A DNA stretch of 16,237 nucleotides from an uncultured bacterium (GCA_905215835.1 CAJMRR010000029.1:1-16237); one strand, 5' to 3'; counted from the first letter of the stretch, positions 1 through 6,138 are shown. A program made the numbers and translations. Notes: generated by a model from the letters alone, not told the origin.

Positions 1-235
1 TAAGAGCCGCCGAGGCCTGCCCACGCGTTCGTATATCGATGTCGAGCTGCTCACCGGTCGCAAACACCAGATCCGTGTGCACCTGGCCAGCGAGCATCAC
101 CCCCTGGTCGGCGACGACCTGTACGGAACGCCGCGCCCCTGCGGCCTGATGCTCCACGCCCACAGCGTGTCCTTTACGCATCCCGTTACCGGCGAGCACA
201 TCCACATCGAAGCCCCCTGCCCCTGGGAGCCCTAA
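1..235 (+). CDS. RluA-family RNA pseudouridine synthase, C-terminal fragment
   Basis: Only the last 77 codons are visible; the gene begins before the window, with the frame set by codons starting at base 2 and a TAA stop at 233-235. The family converts uridine to pseudouridine in rRNA or tRNA in the cytoplasm. The translation contains VELLTGRKHQIRVHLAS followed by HPLVGDDLYG, which matches the conserved RluA-type segment (TGR-HQIR-HL, then G-P-GD-YG), and then LMLHAHSVSFTHPVTGE, the usual C-terminal motif. The catalytic aspartate lies further upstream and is not seen. It is the only recognised plus-strand gene and converges on the DeoR-type gene. Which RluA paralogue this is, and so which RNA site it modifies, cannot be decided from the fragment. 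Confidence 0.9.
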   Translation, partial: KSRRGLPTRSYIDVELLTGRKHQIRVHLASEHHPLVGDDLYGTPRPCGLMLHAHSVSFTHPVTGEHIHIEAPCPWEP

Positions 236-273
236 ACCACCACAATGGGGACAGGCACCTTTGTGGTGGTTTT
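235..273. repeat. 39-bp hairpin repeat, copy 1, with terminator-like T tract
   Basis: A perfect 12-bp stem (aaaccaccacaa at 234-245 with ttgtggtggttt at 261-272) encloses the loop tggggacaggcacct and ends in four T residues. It begins in the stop codon of the pseudouridine synthase gene and probably also ends that transcript. A copy identical at 38 of 39 positions lies at 606-644. The loop resembles palindromic repeats known to be spread by IS200-like REP-associated transposases, but that is an inference from recall, not a search. Confidence 0.8.
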
Positions 274-303
274 GCCGCAATGGCCCAGCCGCGGTCCCAA
301 AAC

Positions 304-522
304 GTCTCGATCTGTAACAGTTAGAACCCTTTTTTCGGTCTATCTGTTACAGATCGAGACATTCGAATCCCCCCTTAAGGGAAAATCTCAATCTGTAACA
401 GTAACTCGGCAAAATCGGTCCCAGATGTTACAGATTGAGACAAAGGGGTGGCGCGGTTCGGAAGTATCTCAATCTGTAACACCTAGCCCACTTTTAACAG
501 TCCAGTTGTTACAGATTGAGAC
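304..522. repeat. Array of three long inverted repeats with shared stems and variable loops
   Basis: Three hairpins follow one another. Unit 1 pairs gtctcgatctgtaacag (304-320) with its exact complement at 344-360. Units 2 and 3 pair tctcaatctgtaaca at 386-400 and 467-481 with exact complements at 426-440 and 507-521. The stems are nearly the same in all three (one A/G change), while the 23-25 nt loops and the sequence between units differ. The stem motif therefore recurs about every 40 bp in alternating orientation. No gene is visible here; reading frames through this stretch only translate the repeats. Confidence 0.85.
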
Positions 523-538
523 AAACCGGCAGACAACG

Positions 539-573
539 AAAGCGGCAACGCCCGTGATGGACGTTGCCGCTTT
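539..573. terminator. Rho-independent terminator, probably bidirectional, at the convergent junction
   Basis: A perfect 12-bp stem (aaagcggcaacg at 539-550 with cgttgccgcttt at 562-573) has an 11-nt loop and is followed by TTTTC on the plus strand and TTTCGTT on the minus strand. It lies between the converging pseudouridine synthase and DeoR-type genes and could stop either transcript. Confidence 0.7.
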
Positions 574-605
574 TCTATTGAGAAAACTACTCGGTTTTCG
601 TTACT

Positions 606-644
606 AACCACCACAATGGGGACAGGCACCTTTGTGGTAGTTTT
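606..644. repeat. 39-bp hairpin repeat, copy 2
   Basis: Same orientation and same sequence as 235-273 except for one base (A at 639), which breaks one pair of the stem (aaccaccacaa at 606-616 against ttgtggtagtt at 632-642). The loop tggggacaggcacct is identical. With copy 1 it brackets the hairpin array and the terminator. Confidence 0.8.
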
Positions 645-661
645 GGCCTTACCCCCTGCTA

Positions 662-1408
662 TTAGACCGTGATGACGTTGTCCATTGCCCGGTACTTGGC
701 GGGGACCTCGCCTGCGGTAATAATCGTTGCGTCGCGGAAGTCCGCGAACTTGACGGGCGCCACCATGCCAAATTTGCTGGCGTCCGAGATAACGAAACGT
801 TTGGCGGTATGGCGCATCGAGATACGCTTGACCTGAGCTTCCTCGATATCCGGTGTGGTGAGACCTTGCTCGGCGGCGATGCCATTGGAACCCCAAAAGC
901 CGCAGTTGAAGTTATAACGGTCCAGGGTTGCCAAGGCATCGGGGCCAACGAGCGCCTCGGTCTCGGGCTTGAGCTCGCCGCCCAGCACCACGGTGCGCAT
1001 GCCACGTAAAGCGAGATGCTGAGCATGGAGCACGGAATCGGTCACATAGGTGACGCCCTCGAGATGCGGAAGATGTTCAATGAGCTTGAGGGTCGTGGAG
1101 CCCGAATCGATATACACAAAGCTCTCGGGCTCCACCAGGGCCGCGGCACGGGCGCAGATACGCTCCTTGTCGTCGTTATGGAGGTCACTGCGCTCATTGA
1201 GCGTTAGGTCACGCGTCACGTGCGCGCGCTCCAGACTTGTCGCGCCTCCGTGCACCTTGGCGATACGGTGCGCGCGGTCGAGCGTCTGCAGGTCGCGCCG
1301 AATGGTAGAGGCCGTCACGCCCAGGGCATCGGCAAGCTCGGGCACCGTTACCGAGCCAGTCTGCTGCACCATCGACACGATCGTATTGAGCCTATCTTCC
1401 GCAAGCAT
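662..1408 (-). CDS. DeoR/GlpR-family transcriptional repressor
   Basis: 248 residues, the usual length for this family. The N-terminal winged helix-turn-helix (about residues 3-57) shows VPELADALGVTASTIRRDL. The C-terminal sugar-phosphate-sensing domain (about 75-235) shows the typical YIDSGSTTLKLIEHL, then WGSNGI and SDASKFG. Members bind operator repeats and release them when a phosphorylated sugar or related metabolite binds. The ATG at 1408 is preceded by a strong GAGGAGG that lies in the last codons of the oxidoreductase gene, only 3 bp away, so the two genes are almost surely co-transcribed and translationally coupled. The inducer cannot be read from the sequence; control of its own operon through the ACGCA repeats at 2562-2670 is inferred. 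Confidence 0.92.
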   Translation of the reverse strand: MLAEDRLNTIVSMVQQTGSVTVPELADALGVTASTIRRDLQTLDRAHRIAKVHGGATSLERAHVTRDLTLNERSDLHNDDKERICARAAALVEPESFVYIDSGSTTLKLIEHLPHLEGVTYVTDSVLHAQHLALRGMRTVVLGGELKPETEALVGPDALATLDRYNFNCGFWGSNGIAAEQGLTTPDIEEAQVKRISMRHTAKRFVISDASKFGMVAPVKFADFRDATIITAGEVPAKYRAMDNVITV

Positions 1409-1411
1409 CGC

Positions 1412-2491
1412 TTACTCCTCCTCGGGGTAGACGACTCCCCAATCGGCGCGGAGCTTGGTCATGAGCTCCATCACATCAGAAGCATAATCCAGAAGCTCGC
1501 GCTTCGAATCATCGCCAGCAACGGCCTTCTCCAGGTCGGTCATCTCGTAGCACAGTGCGTAGGCTTCGGTGCCAGCGTGGACCTCCTCACGGTGACCGTC
1601 CGCAGTCCACACGATGGTCGCATGGTCGGCGCGCGGATACTCGTTGACCTCGATATAGCACTTATCGAAACTGATGACCGAGCGCTTGGGCTGTTTGGAG
1701 TGGAGCGTAAGGCTCACGACGCCCAGCTGCTGCTCAGCATTACGGCAGACAATGCCACCCGCAACGTCAACGCCAGTCTCGCAGGTATTGCCCAGCGAGA
1801 CGACCTCGGCGGGTTGGCTGGCCATAAACAGGCGCATGACGGAGAGCGCATACACGCCAATGTCGAGCATGGCGCCGCCGGCAAGGCTACGGTTGTAGAA
1901 ACGATTGGTCAGATCGCCGTACTCCTTGTAGCTGCCAAAGTTGAGCTGAGCGAGATTCATGTGGCCAAACTCGCCAGCATCCATGCGACGGCGCAGCTCC
2001 TGATACAGCGGCATGTGAAGCACCGTGGTGGCGTCCATAAGGACCACGTTGTGCTCGTCGGCGATGGCACGGGCCTCGTCGAGCTCGGCAGAGTTAAGGG
2101 TAATGGCCTTCTCGCAGAGCACATGCTTGCCGGCGGCCAACGCGGCACGCAGATAGGTGATATGCGTGTTGTGCGGCGTGGTGATATAGACGGCGTCGAT
2201 GTCCGGATCGGCGTAGAGGTCCTCAACCGTCTCGTACACCTTCTCGACGCCATACTGCTCGGCAAAAGACTGGGCCTTGGACAGCGTACGGTTGGCGACA
2301 CCCGCGAGTTTGCGGCCGGCCAGAGCGAGGGACTGGGCCATCTGGTTGGCGATAACGCCGCACCCGATCACGGCCCAGCGGAGCTCGGGGGCCGTAAAGA
2401 TATCATCGGGGAATGGCTTGTCCTGGACCGAAGCGAACGCTGCCTTTGCGGCTGCCGCAGCATCAAGCGGAGCCTGTTTGGAATCTGCCAT
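1412..2491 (-). CDS. Gfo/Idh/MocA-family NAD(P)-dependent oxidoreductase
   Basis: 359 residues from the ATG at 2491, chosen because AGGAGG lies 6 nt before it; an in-frame ATG at 2509 has no such site. The family oxidises or reduces sugars, inositols and similar polyols with NAD(P). A Rossmann nucleotide-binding motif (WAVIGCGVIANQMAQSLA) begins near residue 39, after an unusually long Ala/Lys-rich N-terminus. YITTPHNTHI and VLCEKAITLN follow; the second is the conserved EKP-type motif with alanine in place of proline and the catalytic-region lysine kept. GGAMLDIGVYALS lies in the C-terminal substrate domain. The substrate is unknown. It is the first gene of an operon with the DeoR-type repressor, which suggests inducible sugar or polyol metabolism. 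Confidence 0.9.
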   Translation of the reverse strand: MADSKQAPLDAAAAAKAAFASVQDKPFPDDIFTAPELRWAVIGCGVIANQMAQSLALAGRKLAGVANRTLSKAQSFAEQYGVEKVYETVEDLYADPDIDAVYITTPHNTHITYLRAALAAGKHVLCEKAITLNSAELDEARAIADEHNVVLMDATTVLHMPLYQELRRRMDAGEFGHMNLAQLNFGSYKEYGDLTNRFYNRSLAGGAMLDIGVYALSVMRLFMASQPAEVVSLGNTCETGVDVAGGIVCRNAEQQLGVVSLTLHSKQPKRSVISFDKCYIEVNEYPRADHATIVWTADGHREEVHAGTEAYALCYEMTDLEKAVAGDDSKRELLDYASDVMELMTKLRADWGVVYPEEE

Positions 2492-2536
2492 ATGTGCCTC
2501 CTGAATCATGGGTCGTCTTGTATTTCTGCCTTCTCT

Positions 2537-2670
2537 ATTATCGCACAGATGCGCGCATATGTGCGTGCTTTTGCGTGTATTACCGCTAAATGGTCAAAGT
2601 TCAGCAATTGACGGCGCATATACACGCATACTCACACAGTCCTACGCACGTAACTACGCACAAATACGCA
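2537..2670 (-). promoter_or_regulatory. Probable promoter/operator region of the oxidoreductase-DeoR operon
   Basis: The motif ACGCA (or its complement TGCGT) occurs six times: 2562-2566 and 2572-2576 in one orientation, then 2624-2628, 2644-2648, 2656-2660 and 2666-2670 in the other. The last four are 20, 12 and 10 bp apart, close to whole helical turns. A perfect 9-bp inverted repeat (tgcgtgtat at 2572-2580, atacacgca at 2620-2628) joins the two groups. A -10-like GATAAT lies on the minus strand at 2537-2542, without a good -35. DeoR-family proteins often bind arrays of short direct repeats, so this is a likely operator for the repressor encoded downstream; the assignment is inferred. Confidence 0.5.
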
Positions 2671-2675
2671 TCACC

Positions 2676-2760
2676 TGATCCCTAGGGGACGGAGGAAAAC
2701 GGATCATCTTTTACGCGGAAAGCTGTGATGATCCGTTAGGAACGGAGGAAAACGGATCAT
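2676..2760. repeat. Two tandem 32-bp hairpin repeats (tgatcc...ggatcat)
   Basis: Copy 1 (2676-2707) and copy 2 (2729-2760) share tgatcc and then acggaggaaaacggatcat, differing only in the 7 bases between. Copy 2 folds with a perfect 10-bp stem (atgatccgtt at 2728-2737, aacggatcat at 2751-2760). The arm at 2728-2737 can also pair with aacggatcat of copy 1 at 2698-2707, so two alternative hairpins are possible. Confidence 0.75.
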
Positions 2761-2869
2761 TTGAGGCGTCGCACCAGCCAACAGTTGCCCTTTTAACCGT
2801 TGCCTCACCGAGTCCGCAACAGCGCACAAGCTGACCGACTGTCACGCCAGCCTTCGTGCGCGCAACCAC
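2711..2869 (-). pseudogene. Possible remnant of a helix-turn-helix protein C-terminus
   Basis: An open frame of 52 codons without an ATG or ribosome binding site reads ARTKAGVTVGQLVRCCGLG and then EATVKRA. This resembles a helix-turn-helix of the kind seen at the C-terminus of some transposases and in small DNA-binding proteins. A stop codon precedes it at 2870-2872, inside a hairpin repeat, and the frame then runs through the tandem repeats to a stop at 2711-2713. It sits between two sets of palindromic repeats, so a decayed REP-associated transposase or similar gene is possible. The evidence is weak: the stretch is short and could be chance. Confidence 0.3.
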
Positions 2870-2894
2870 TCATTTAAGCCTGTCCCCAATGAGT
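2868..2894 (-). repeat. Hairpin repeat with GGGGACAGGC loop and an unrelated stem
   Basis: On the minus strand a perfect 7-bp stem (actcatt / aatgagt) encloses ggggacaggctta. The loop core GGGGACAGGC is the same as in the 39-bp repeats at 235-273 and 606-644, but the stem is completely different. Confidence 0.6.
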
Positions 2895-2912
2895 ACCCAA
2901 TGAATAGGGATC

Positions 2913-2947
2913 AAAAAAGGCCCGGGTGCCGTGGCATCCGGGCCTTT
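2913..2947 (-). terminator. Rho-independent terminator downstream of rplX
   Basis: On the minus strand a GC-rich stem of about 14-15 bp (2916-2930 with 2933-2947, one G-T pair) with a tiny loop is followed by TTTTTTGATC. It starts about 26 bases after the rplX stop codon and marks the end of the ribosomal protein transcript. Confidence 0.92.
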
Positions 2948-2973
2948 GCTAGCAACTTGATGTTGCGGGCAGC

Positions 2974-3279
2974 TTAGAACTTGTGGCCGCACTTCTTGCA
3001 GACGCGCAGCTTGTTCTTGCCGTCCTTCTCGTGACCGACGCGGGTAACCTTACCGCACTCGGGGCAAACGAGATTGACGTTGGAGGCGTCGATGGGAGCC
3101 TCCTGCGAAACGATGCCGCCCTGCTGGTTGGCAGCGTTGGGCTTGACGGCCTTCTTGACGACCGAAACGCCCTCGACAACGACCTTGTTCTCGGCGGGGA
3201 GAGCACGCAGGACAACGCCCTGCTTGCCGCGATCCTTACCAGAGAGAACCTGGACCTTATCGCCCTTCTTGATATACAT
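2974..3279 (-). CDS. rplX: 50S ribosomal protein L24 (uL24)
   Basis: 101 residues. L24 binds early to 23S rRNA domain I and helps start assembly of the large subunit. The KOW motif is clear (KKGDKVQVLSGKDRGKQGVV, about residues 4-23). The C-terminus carries four cysteines, C72, C75, C94 and C97, in CPECG and CKKCG, a probable zinc ribbon found in L24 of many Gram-positive bacteria. GGGGAGA lies a few bases before the ATG. The gap to rplN is 13 nt. A strong terminator follows directly, whereas in most bacteria rplE comes next. Confidence 0.98.
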   Translation of the reverse strand: MYIKKGDKVQVLSGKDRGKQGVVLRALPAENKVVVEGVSVVKKAVKPNAANQQGGIVSQEAPIDASNVNLVCPECGKVTRVGHEKDGKNKLRVCKKCGHKF

Positions 3280-3292
3280 ATATCTCCCCTAA

Positions 3293-3661
3293 CTACAGGG
3301 TCTCGGGAGCGAGCGAGACGATCTTCATGTACTTCTTGTCACGAAGCTCGCGAGCGACGGGCCCGAAGATACGGGTGCCGACGGGCGAACCATCGTTGTT
3401 GATGACAACGCAGGCGTTCTCATCAAAGCGAATGTAGGAGCCATCCTTGCGGCGGATCTCCTTAACGGTGCGAACGACGACGCAACGGACAACGTCCTTC
3501 TTCTTGACGTTGGCGCCAGGGGTAGCCTCCTGGACAGCACCGATGAACACATCGCCGATGCCTGCATAACGACGCTTGGAACCGCCAAGCACCTTGATGC
3601 AGCGAATCTTGCGAGCGCCGGAGTTGTCGGCGACGTTCAGCATGGTTTGCATCTGAATCAT
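3293..3661 (-). CDS. rplN: 50S ribosomal protein L14 (uL14)
   Basis: 122 residues, the standard length. L14 binds 23S rRNA at the subunit interface and forms bridges to the small subunit. The N-terminus MIQMQTMLNVADNSGARKI matches the family, as do the RRKDGSYIRFDENACVVI segment and the C-terminal GTRIFGPVARELR. The SD CGGAGGA lies about 9 bases before the ATG. The gap to rpsQ is 118 nt, far longer than the other gaps nearby, and holds a predicted three-way RNA structure ending about 25 nt before the start codon. In E. coli a new operon (spc) begins at this gene, so a separate promoter or control point is plausible. Confidence 0.98.
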   Translation of the reverse strand: MIQMQTMLNVADNSGARKIRCIKVLGGSKRRYAGIGDVFIGAVQEATPGANVKKKDVVRCVVVRTVKEIRRKDGSYIRFDENACVVINNDGSPVGTRIFGPVARELRDKKYMKIVSLAPETL

Positions 3662-3686
3662 GGTAGATGTTCCTCCGAACTAAGAA

Positions 3687-3752
3687 CCGAAGAGAGGTGC
3701 GCAGCCTTTAGGCGGCCTGTGGTATGCAAACCAGGCATACGCACATCTTCGG
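3687..3752 (-). promoter_or_regulatory. Predicted three-way-junction RNA structure upstream of rplN
   Basis: On the minus-strand transcript the closing helix pairs CCGAAGA with TCTTCGG (7 bp, ends 3752 and 3687) and, after a small internal loop, GTGCG with CGCAC (5 bp). Inside are a perfect hairpin GTATGC-ctggttt-GCATAC (3722-3740) and a short GCC-TAAA-GGC hairpin near 3704-3713. It ends about 25 nt before the rplN start, close to the SD. A further small hairpin (agtcg / cgact) lies upstream next to the rpsQ stop. The fold was found by eye; a role as a ribosomal-protein binding site or translational control element is inferred. Confidence 0.55.
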
Positions 3753-3779
3753 AAACGTACAAGTCGTAAGAGCGACTGC

Positions 3780-4040
3780 TTATTTAGCGCGCTCGACGAC
3801 CTCGATGAGGCGCCAACGCTTCATCTTGGACATAGGACGGGTCTCCATAACGCGGACGGTATCGCCCACGCCAGCCGTGCACTCCTCGTCGTGAGCGTGC
3901 AGCTTCTTGGAGCTGGTCATCATCTTGCCGTACTTGGGGTGACGCTTGCGCTCGGTGATGGTGACGACAATGGTCTTGGCACCGGAGACGGAGGTAACGA
4001 CACCCGTACGGACCTTACGCGAGTTACGCGAATCAGTCAT
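3780..4040 (-). CDS. rpsQ: 30S ribosomal protein S17 (uS17)
   Basis: 86 residues. S17 is a primary 16S rRNA-binding protein with an OB fold, needed early in assembly of the small subunit body. The sequence shows RKVRTGVVTSVSGAKTIVV, then the conserved HPKYGKMM segment and KLHAHDEE, followed by GDTVRVMETRPMSKMKRWRL. The start at 4040 has TAAGGAGAG in front and lies 16 nt after the rpmC stop. The ATG-to-stop length matches the family. Confidence 0.98.
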   Translation of the reverse strand: MTDSRNSRKVRTGVVTSVSGAKTIVVTITERKRHPKYGKMMTSSKKLHAHDEECTAGVGDTVRVMETRPMSKMKRWRLIEVVERAK

Positions 4041-4056
4041 GTTCTCTCCTTAGGTC

Positions 4057-4272
4057 CTACTCGGCGACAGCGGACTTCTCCGCTGCGATCTCGCGGGCGC
4101 GCTGCTCCGTGAGGACGCGAGCGATGTCCTTCTTCACGGTGTTGACGCGAGCGGTGTTGTCCAGCTGGCTGGTGGCCATCTGGAAACGAAGGTTAAAGAG
4201 CTCGGCGCGCATTTCCTTCAGCTTCTCAACGAGCTGAGCGTCCGAGAGCTCACGAATCTCTGCGGGCTTCAT
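4057..4272 (-). CDS. rpmC: 50S ribosomal protein L29 (uL29)
   Basis: 71 residues, normal for L29, which sits near the polypeptide exit tunnel next to L23. MKPAEIRELSDAQLVEKLKE and the following LFNLRFQMATSQLDN segment are the family signature. Its ATG overlaps the rplP stop codon by one base (TAATG on the minus strand), so translation is probably coupled to rplP. Confidence 0.97.
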   Translation of the reverse strand: MKPAEIRELSDAQLVEKLKEMRAELFNLRFQMATSQLDNTARVNTVKKDIARVLTEQRAREIAAEKSAVAE

Positions 4273-4775
4273 TAGTTCTCCTCCTTGGCGGCGGCGGCGT
4301 CCTCAGCAGCCCACTTGGCCTCGAGAGCGGCCTCCTCAGCCATCTCCTTCTCGATGCGCTGCTCAGCGTTCTTAGCAGCAACAATCTTGGTCTTGATGGG
4401 AAGCTTGTGCTGTGCAAGACGCAGAGCCTCGCGAGCGACCTCCTCGGGCACGCCCTTGACCTCGAACATGATGCGGCCGGGCTTGACGACGGCCACCCAC
4501 TCCTCGGGGTTACCCTTACCAGAACCCATGCGAGTCTCGGCAGGCTTCTTGGTGATGGGCTTATCGGGGAAGATCGTGATGTAGACACGACCGCCACGCT
4601 TCATGTAGCGGGTCATGGCAATACGAGCGGCCTCGATCTGACGGTTGGTGATCCAATGGGCCTCGAGAGCCTGGATACCAAACTCGCCGAAATGCAGCTC
4701 GGTATTACCCTTGGCCTGGCCCTTCATGGAGCCACGCTGCACCTTGCGGTGAAGAATACGCTTAGGGGCAAGCAC
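4272..4775 (-). CDS. rplP: 50S ribosomal protein L16 (uL16) with C-terminal extension
   Basis: 167 residues, about 30 longer than E. coli L16. The core (1-135) is typical: MLAPKRILHRKVQRG, then RYMKRGGRVYITIFPDKP, GSGKGNPEEWVAVVKPG and the terminal AQHKLPIKTKI. L16 helps form the A-site region of the large subunit. Residues 136-167 form an Ala/Glu/Lys-rich, probably helical tail. Translation starts at a GTG (4775) that overlaps the rpsC stop by one base (TAGTG), and the stop overlaps rpmC by one base. The GTG start is supported by the conserved LAPKR beginning. Confidence 0.97.
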   Translation of the reverse strand: MLAPKRILHRKVQRGSMKGQAKGNTELHFGEFGIQALEAHWITNRQIEAARIAMTRYMKRGGRVYITIFPDKPITKKPAETRMGSGKGNPEEWVAVVKPGRIMFEVKGVPEEVAREALRLAQHKLPIKTKIVAAKNAEQRIEKEMAEEAALEAKWAAEDAAAAKEEN

Positions 4776-5485
4776 TACTGACCCCTCCTCTCGGAGTTAC
4801 GACGACGAGGACGGGAAGAGCCCTCGAGTGCAGGGTTGGGAACAGGCTGGCCCGGGAGCTTCTCGCCCAGGTAGATCCAGACCTTCACGCCGCAAGCGCC
4901 CATGGTGGTGCTGGCGACAGCCGTGCCGTAGTCGATCTTGGCACGGAGGGTGTGCAGAGGCACGCGACCCTCACGGTACCACTCACGACGGCCCATCTCG
5001 GCACCGCCGAGACGACCGGAGCACTGGATACGGATGCCCTTAGCGCCGGCCTTGCGGGCGGACTGGACAGCCTTGCGCATAGCGCGACGGAAGGCAACGC
5101 GGCCCTCGAGCTGCTCGGCGATAGACTGAGCAACGAGGTTGGCGTCGAGCTCGGGGCGCTTGATCTCGACAACGTCGACGGAGAGCTGGCCCTTGGAGAC
5201 GCCAGCGACCTTCTCGAGCTCGGTGCGGAGGGTATCGATCTCGGCACCCTTCTTACCGATGACAACGCCGGGGCGAGCAGTGAGGATGATGACCTTCACC
5301 TTGTCGCCAGCGCGCTCGATCTCGACGCGGGAGACAGCTGCGCGGGAAAGACGCTTCTCGAGGTACTTGCGGATCTCGAGATCGTTACCGAGGGTCTTAG
5401 CGTAATCCTTCTCTGCGAACCAGCGGGAGCGCCAGTTCTCGGTGATGCCAAGACGGAAGCCGGTGGGGTAGACTTTCTGACCCAT
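4775..5485 (-). CDS. rpsC: 30S ribosomal protein S3 (uS3)
   Basis: 236 residues. S3 lies at the mRNA entry site and contributes to the ribosomal helicase. The N-terminus MGQKVYPTGFRLGITENWRS is the family start. The KH domain contains PGVVIGKKGAEI (the GXXG loop, about residues 73-84). The C-terminal domain shows GIRIQCSGRLGGAEMGR and PLHTLRAKIDYG. The last roughly 25 residues are basic and low in complexity, as often seen. AAAGGAGG in the end of rplV serves as ribosome binding site. The gap to rplV is 6 nt. Confidence 0.98.
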   Translation of the reverse strand: MGQKVYPTGFRLGITENWRSRWFAEKDYAKTLGNDLEIRKYLEKRLSRAAVSRVEIERAGDKVKVIILTARPGVVIGKKGAEIDTLRTELEKVAGVSKGQLSVDVVEIKRPELDANLVAQSIAEQLEGRVAFRRAMRKAVQSARKAGAKGIRIQCSGRLGGAEMGRREWYREGRVPLHTLRAKIDYGTAVASTTMGACGVKVWIYLGEKLPGQPVPNPALEGSSRPRRRNSERRGQ

Positions 5486-5491
5486 ACAGCT

Positions 5492-5863
5492 TTACGCCTC
5501 CTTTCGAGGAGCAACGACGACGGTGATGTGGGAAGTACGCTTCAGAATGCGAGAAGCGGAACCCTTGGCGCGGGGACGGATGCGCTTAAGCGTCGGACCC
5601 TCGTCAACATAGGCAGCGGCGACAACCAGGTTGTCGGCACGCAGACCGTTGTTGTTCTCGGCGTTCGCAACGGCGGAACGGAGAACCTTCTCGACATCCA
5701 CGGCGACGGCGCGGTCGCAGAAGTGGAGGATGTCGAAGGCCTGAGCGACAGGCTTGCGGCGGATCAGATCGACCACCAGGCGGGCCTTGCTGGGGGAAAC
5801 ACGCACGTACTTAGCGACGGCGCGAACCTCGGTGGCCTCAGTTTCAATAGACTTAGTTGCCAT
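5492..5863 (-). CDS. rplV: 50S ribosomal protein L22 (uL22)
   Basis: 123 residues. L22 extends a beta-hairpin into the peptide exit tunnel and contacts all 23S rRNA domains. AVAKYVRVSPSKARLVVDLI, then SAVANAENNNGL and the hairpin region GPTLKRIRPRAKGSASRI followed by KRTSHITVVV are all characteristic. The hairpin is the place where macrolide resistance changes occur in other species; nothing unusual is seen here. A GGGGG stretch lies about 10 nt before the ATG; rpsS ends 14 nt upstream. Confidence 0.98.
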   Translation of the reverse strand: MATKSIETEATEVRAVAKYVRVSPSKARLVVDLIRRKPVAQAFDILHFCDRAVAVDVEKVLRSAVANAENNNGLRADNLVVAAAYVDEGPTLKRIRPRAKGSASRILKRTSHITVVVAPRKEA

Positions 5864-5877
5864 TTACGGTTAACCCC

Positions 5878-6138
5878 CTATTTAGCCTTGTGGCCACGGA
5901 ACGTACGAGTCGGCGCGAACTCGCCGAGCTTGTGACCAACCATGGACTCGGTAACATACACGGGCACATGCTTGCGGCCGTCGTGGACGGCGATGGTGTG
6001 ACCAACCATCTCGGGGAAGATGGTGGACGCGCGGGACCAGGTCTTCACGACGTCCTTCTTGCCAGCCTCGTTCATCGCGGTGATACGCGAGAGAAGGCGA
6101 GTCTCCACGAACGGGCCCTTTTTGAGACTTCTGCTCAT
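5878..6138 (-). CDS. rpsS: 30S ribosomal protein S19 (uS19)
   Basis: 86 residues. S19 sits in the head of the small subunit near the A site and bridges to the large subunit. MSRSLKKGPFVETRLL at the start, WSRASTIFPEMVGHTIAVH in the middle and GEFAPTRTFRGHKAK at the end match the family throughout. TAGGAGAAAG lies about 6 nt before the ATG. The gap to rplB is 32 nt. Confidence 0.99.
   Translation of the reverse strand: MSRSLKKGPFVETRLLSRITAMNEAGKKDVVKTWSRASTIFPEMVGHTIAVHDGRKHVPVYVTESMVGHKLGEFAPTRTFRGHKAK

Noticed and set aside
304..522. Possible CRISPR array from evenly spaced repeats
   Set aside because: The repeats are only 15-17 bp, alternate in orientation and pair as hairpins, and no cas gene is present. 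A CRISPR array has direct repeats in one orientation.
245..607. 120-residue plus-strand open frame
   Set aside because: It consists almost entirely of translated hairpin repeats and has no credible ribosome binding site or family similarity.
1220..2611. 463-residue plus-strand open frame opposite the oxidoreductase
   Set aside because: It is antisense to two clearly recognised genes and exists because of high GC codon bias.
3662..3779. A sigma-70 promoter before rplN (TTGTAC, 17 bp, TATGCC)
   Set aside because: Both boxes match consensus at only three of six positions, which is no better than expected by chance.
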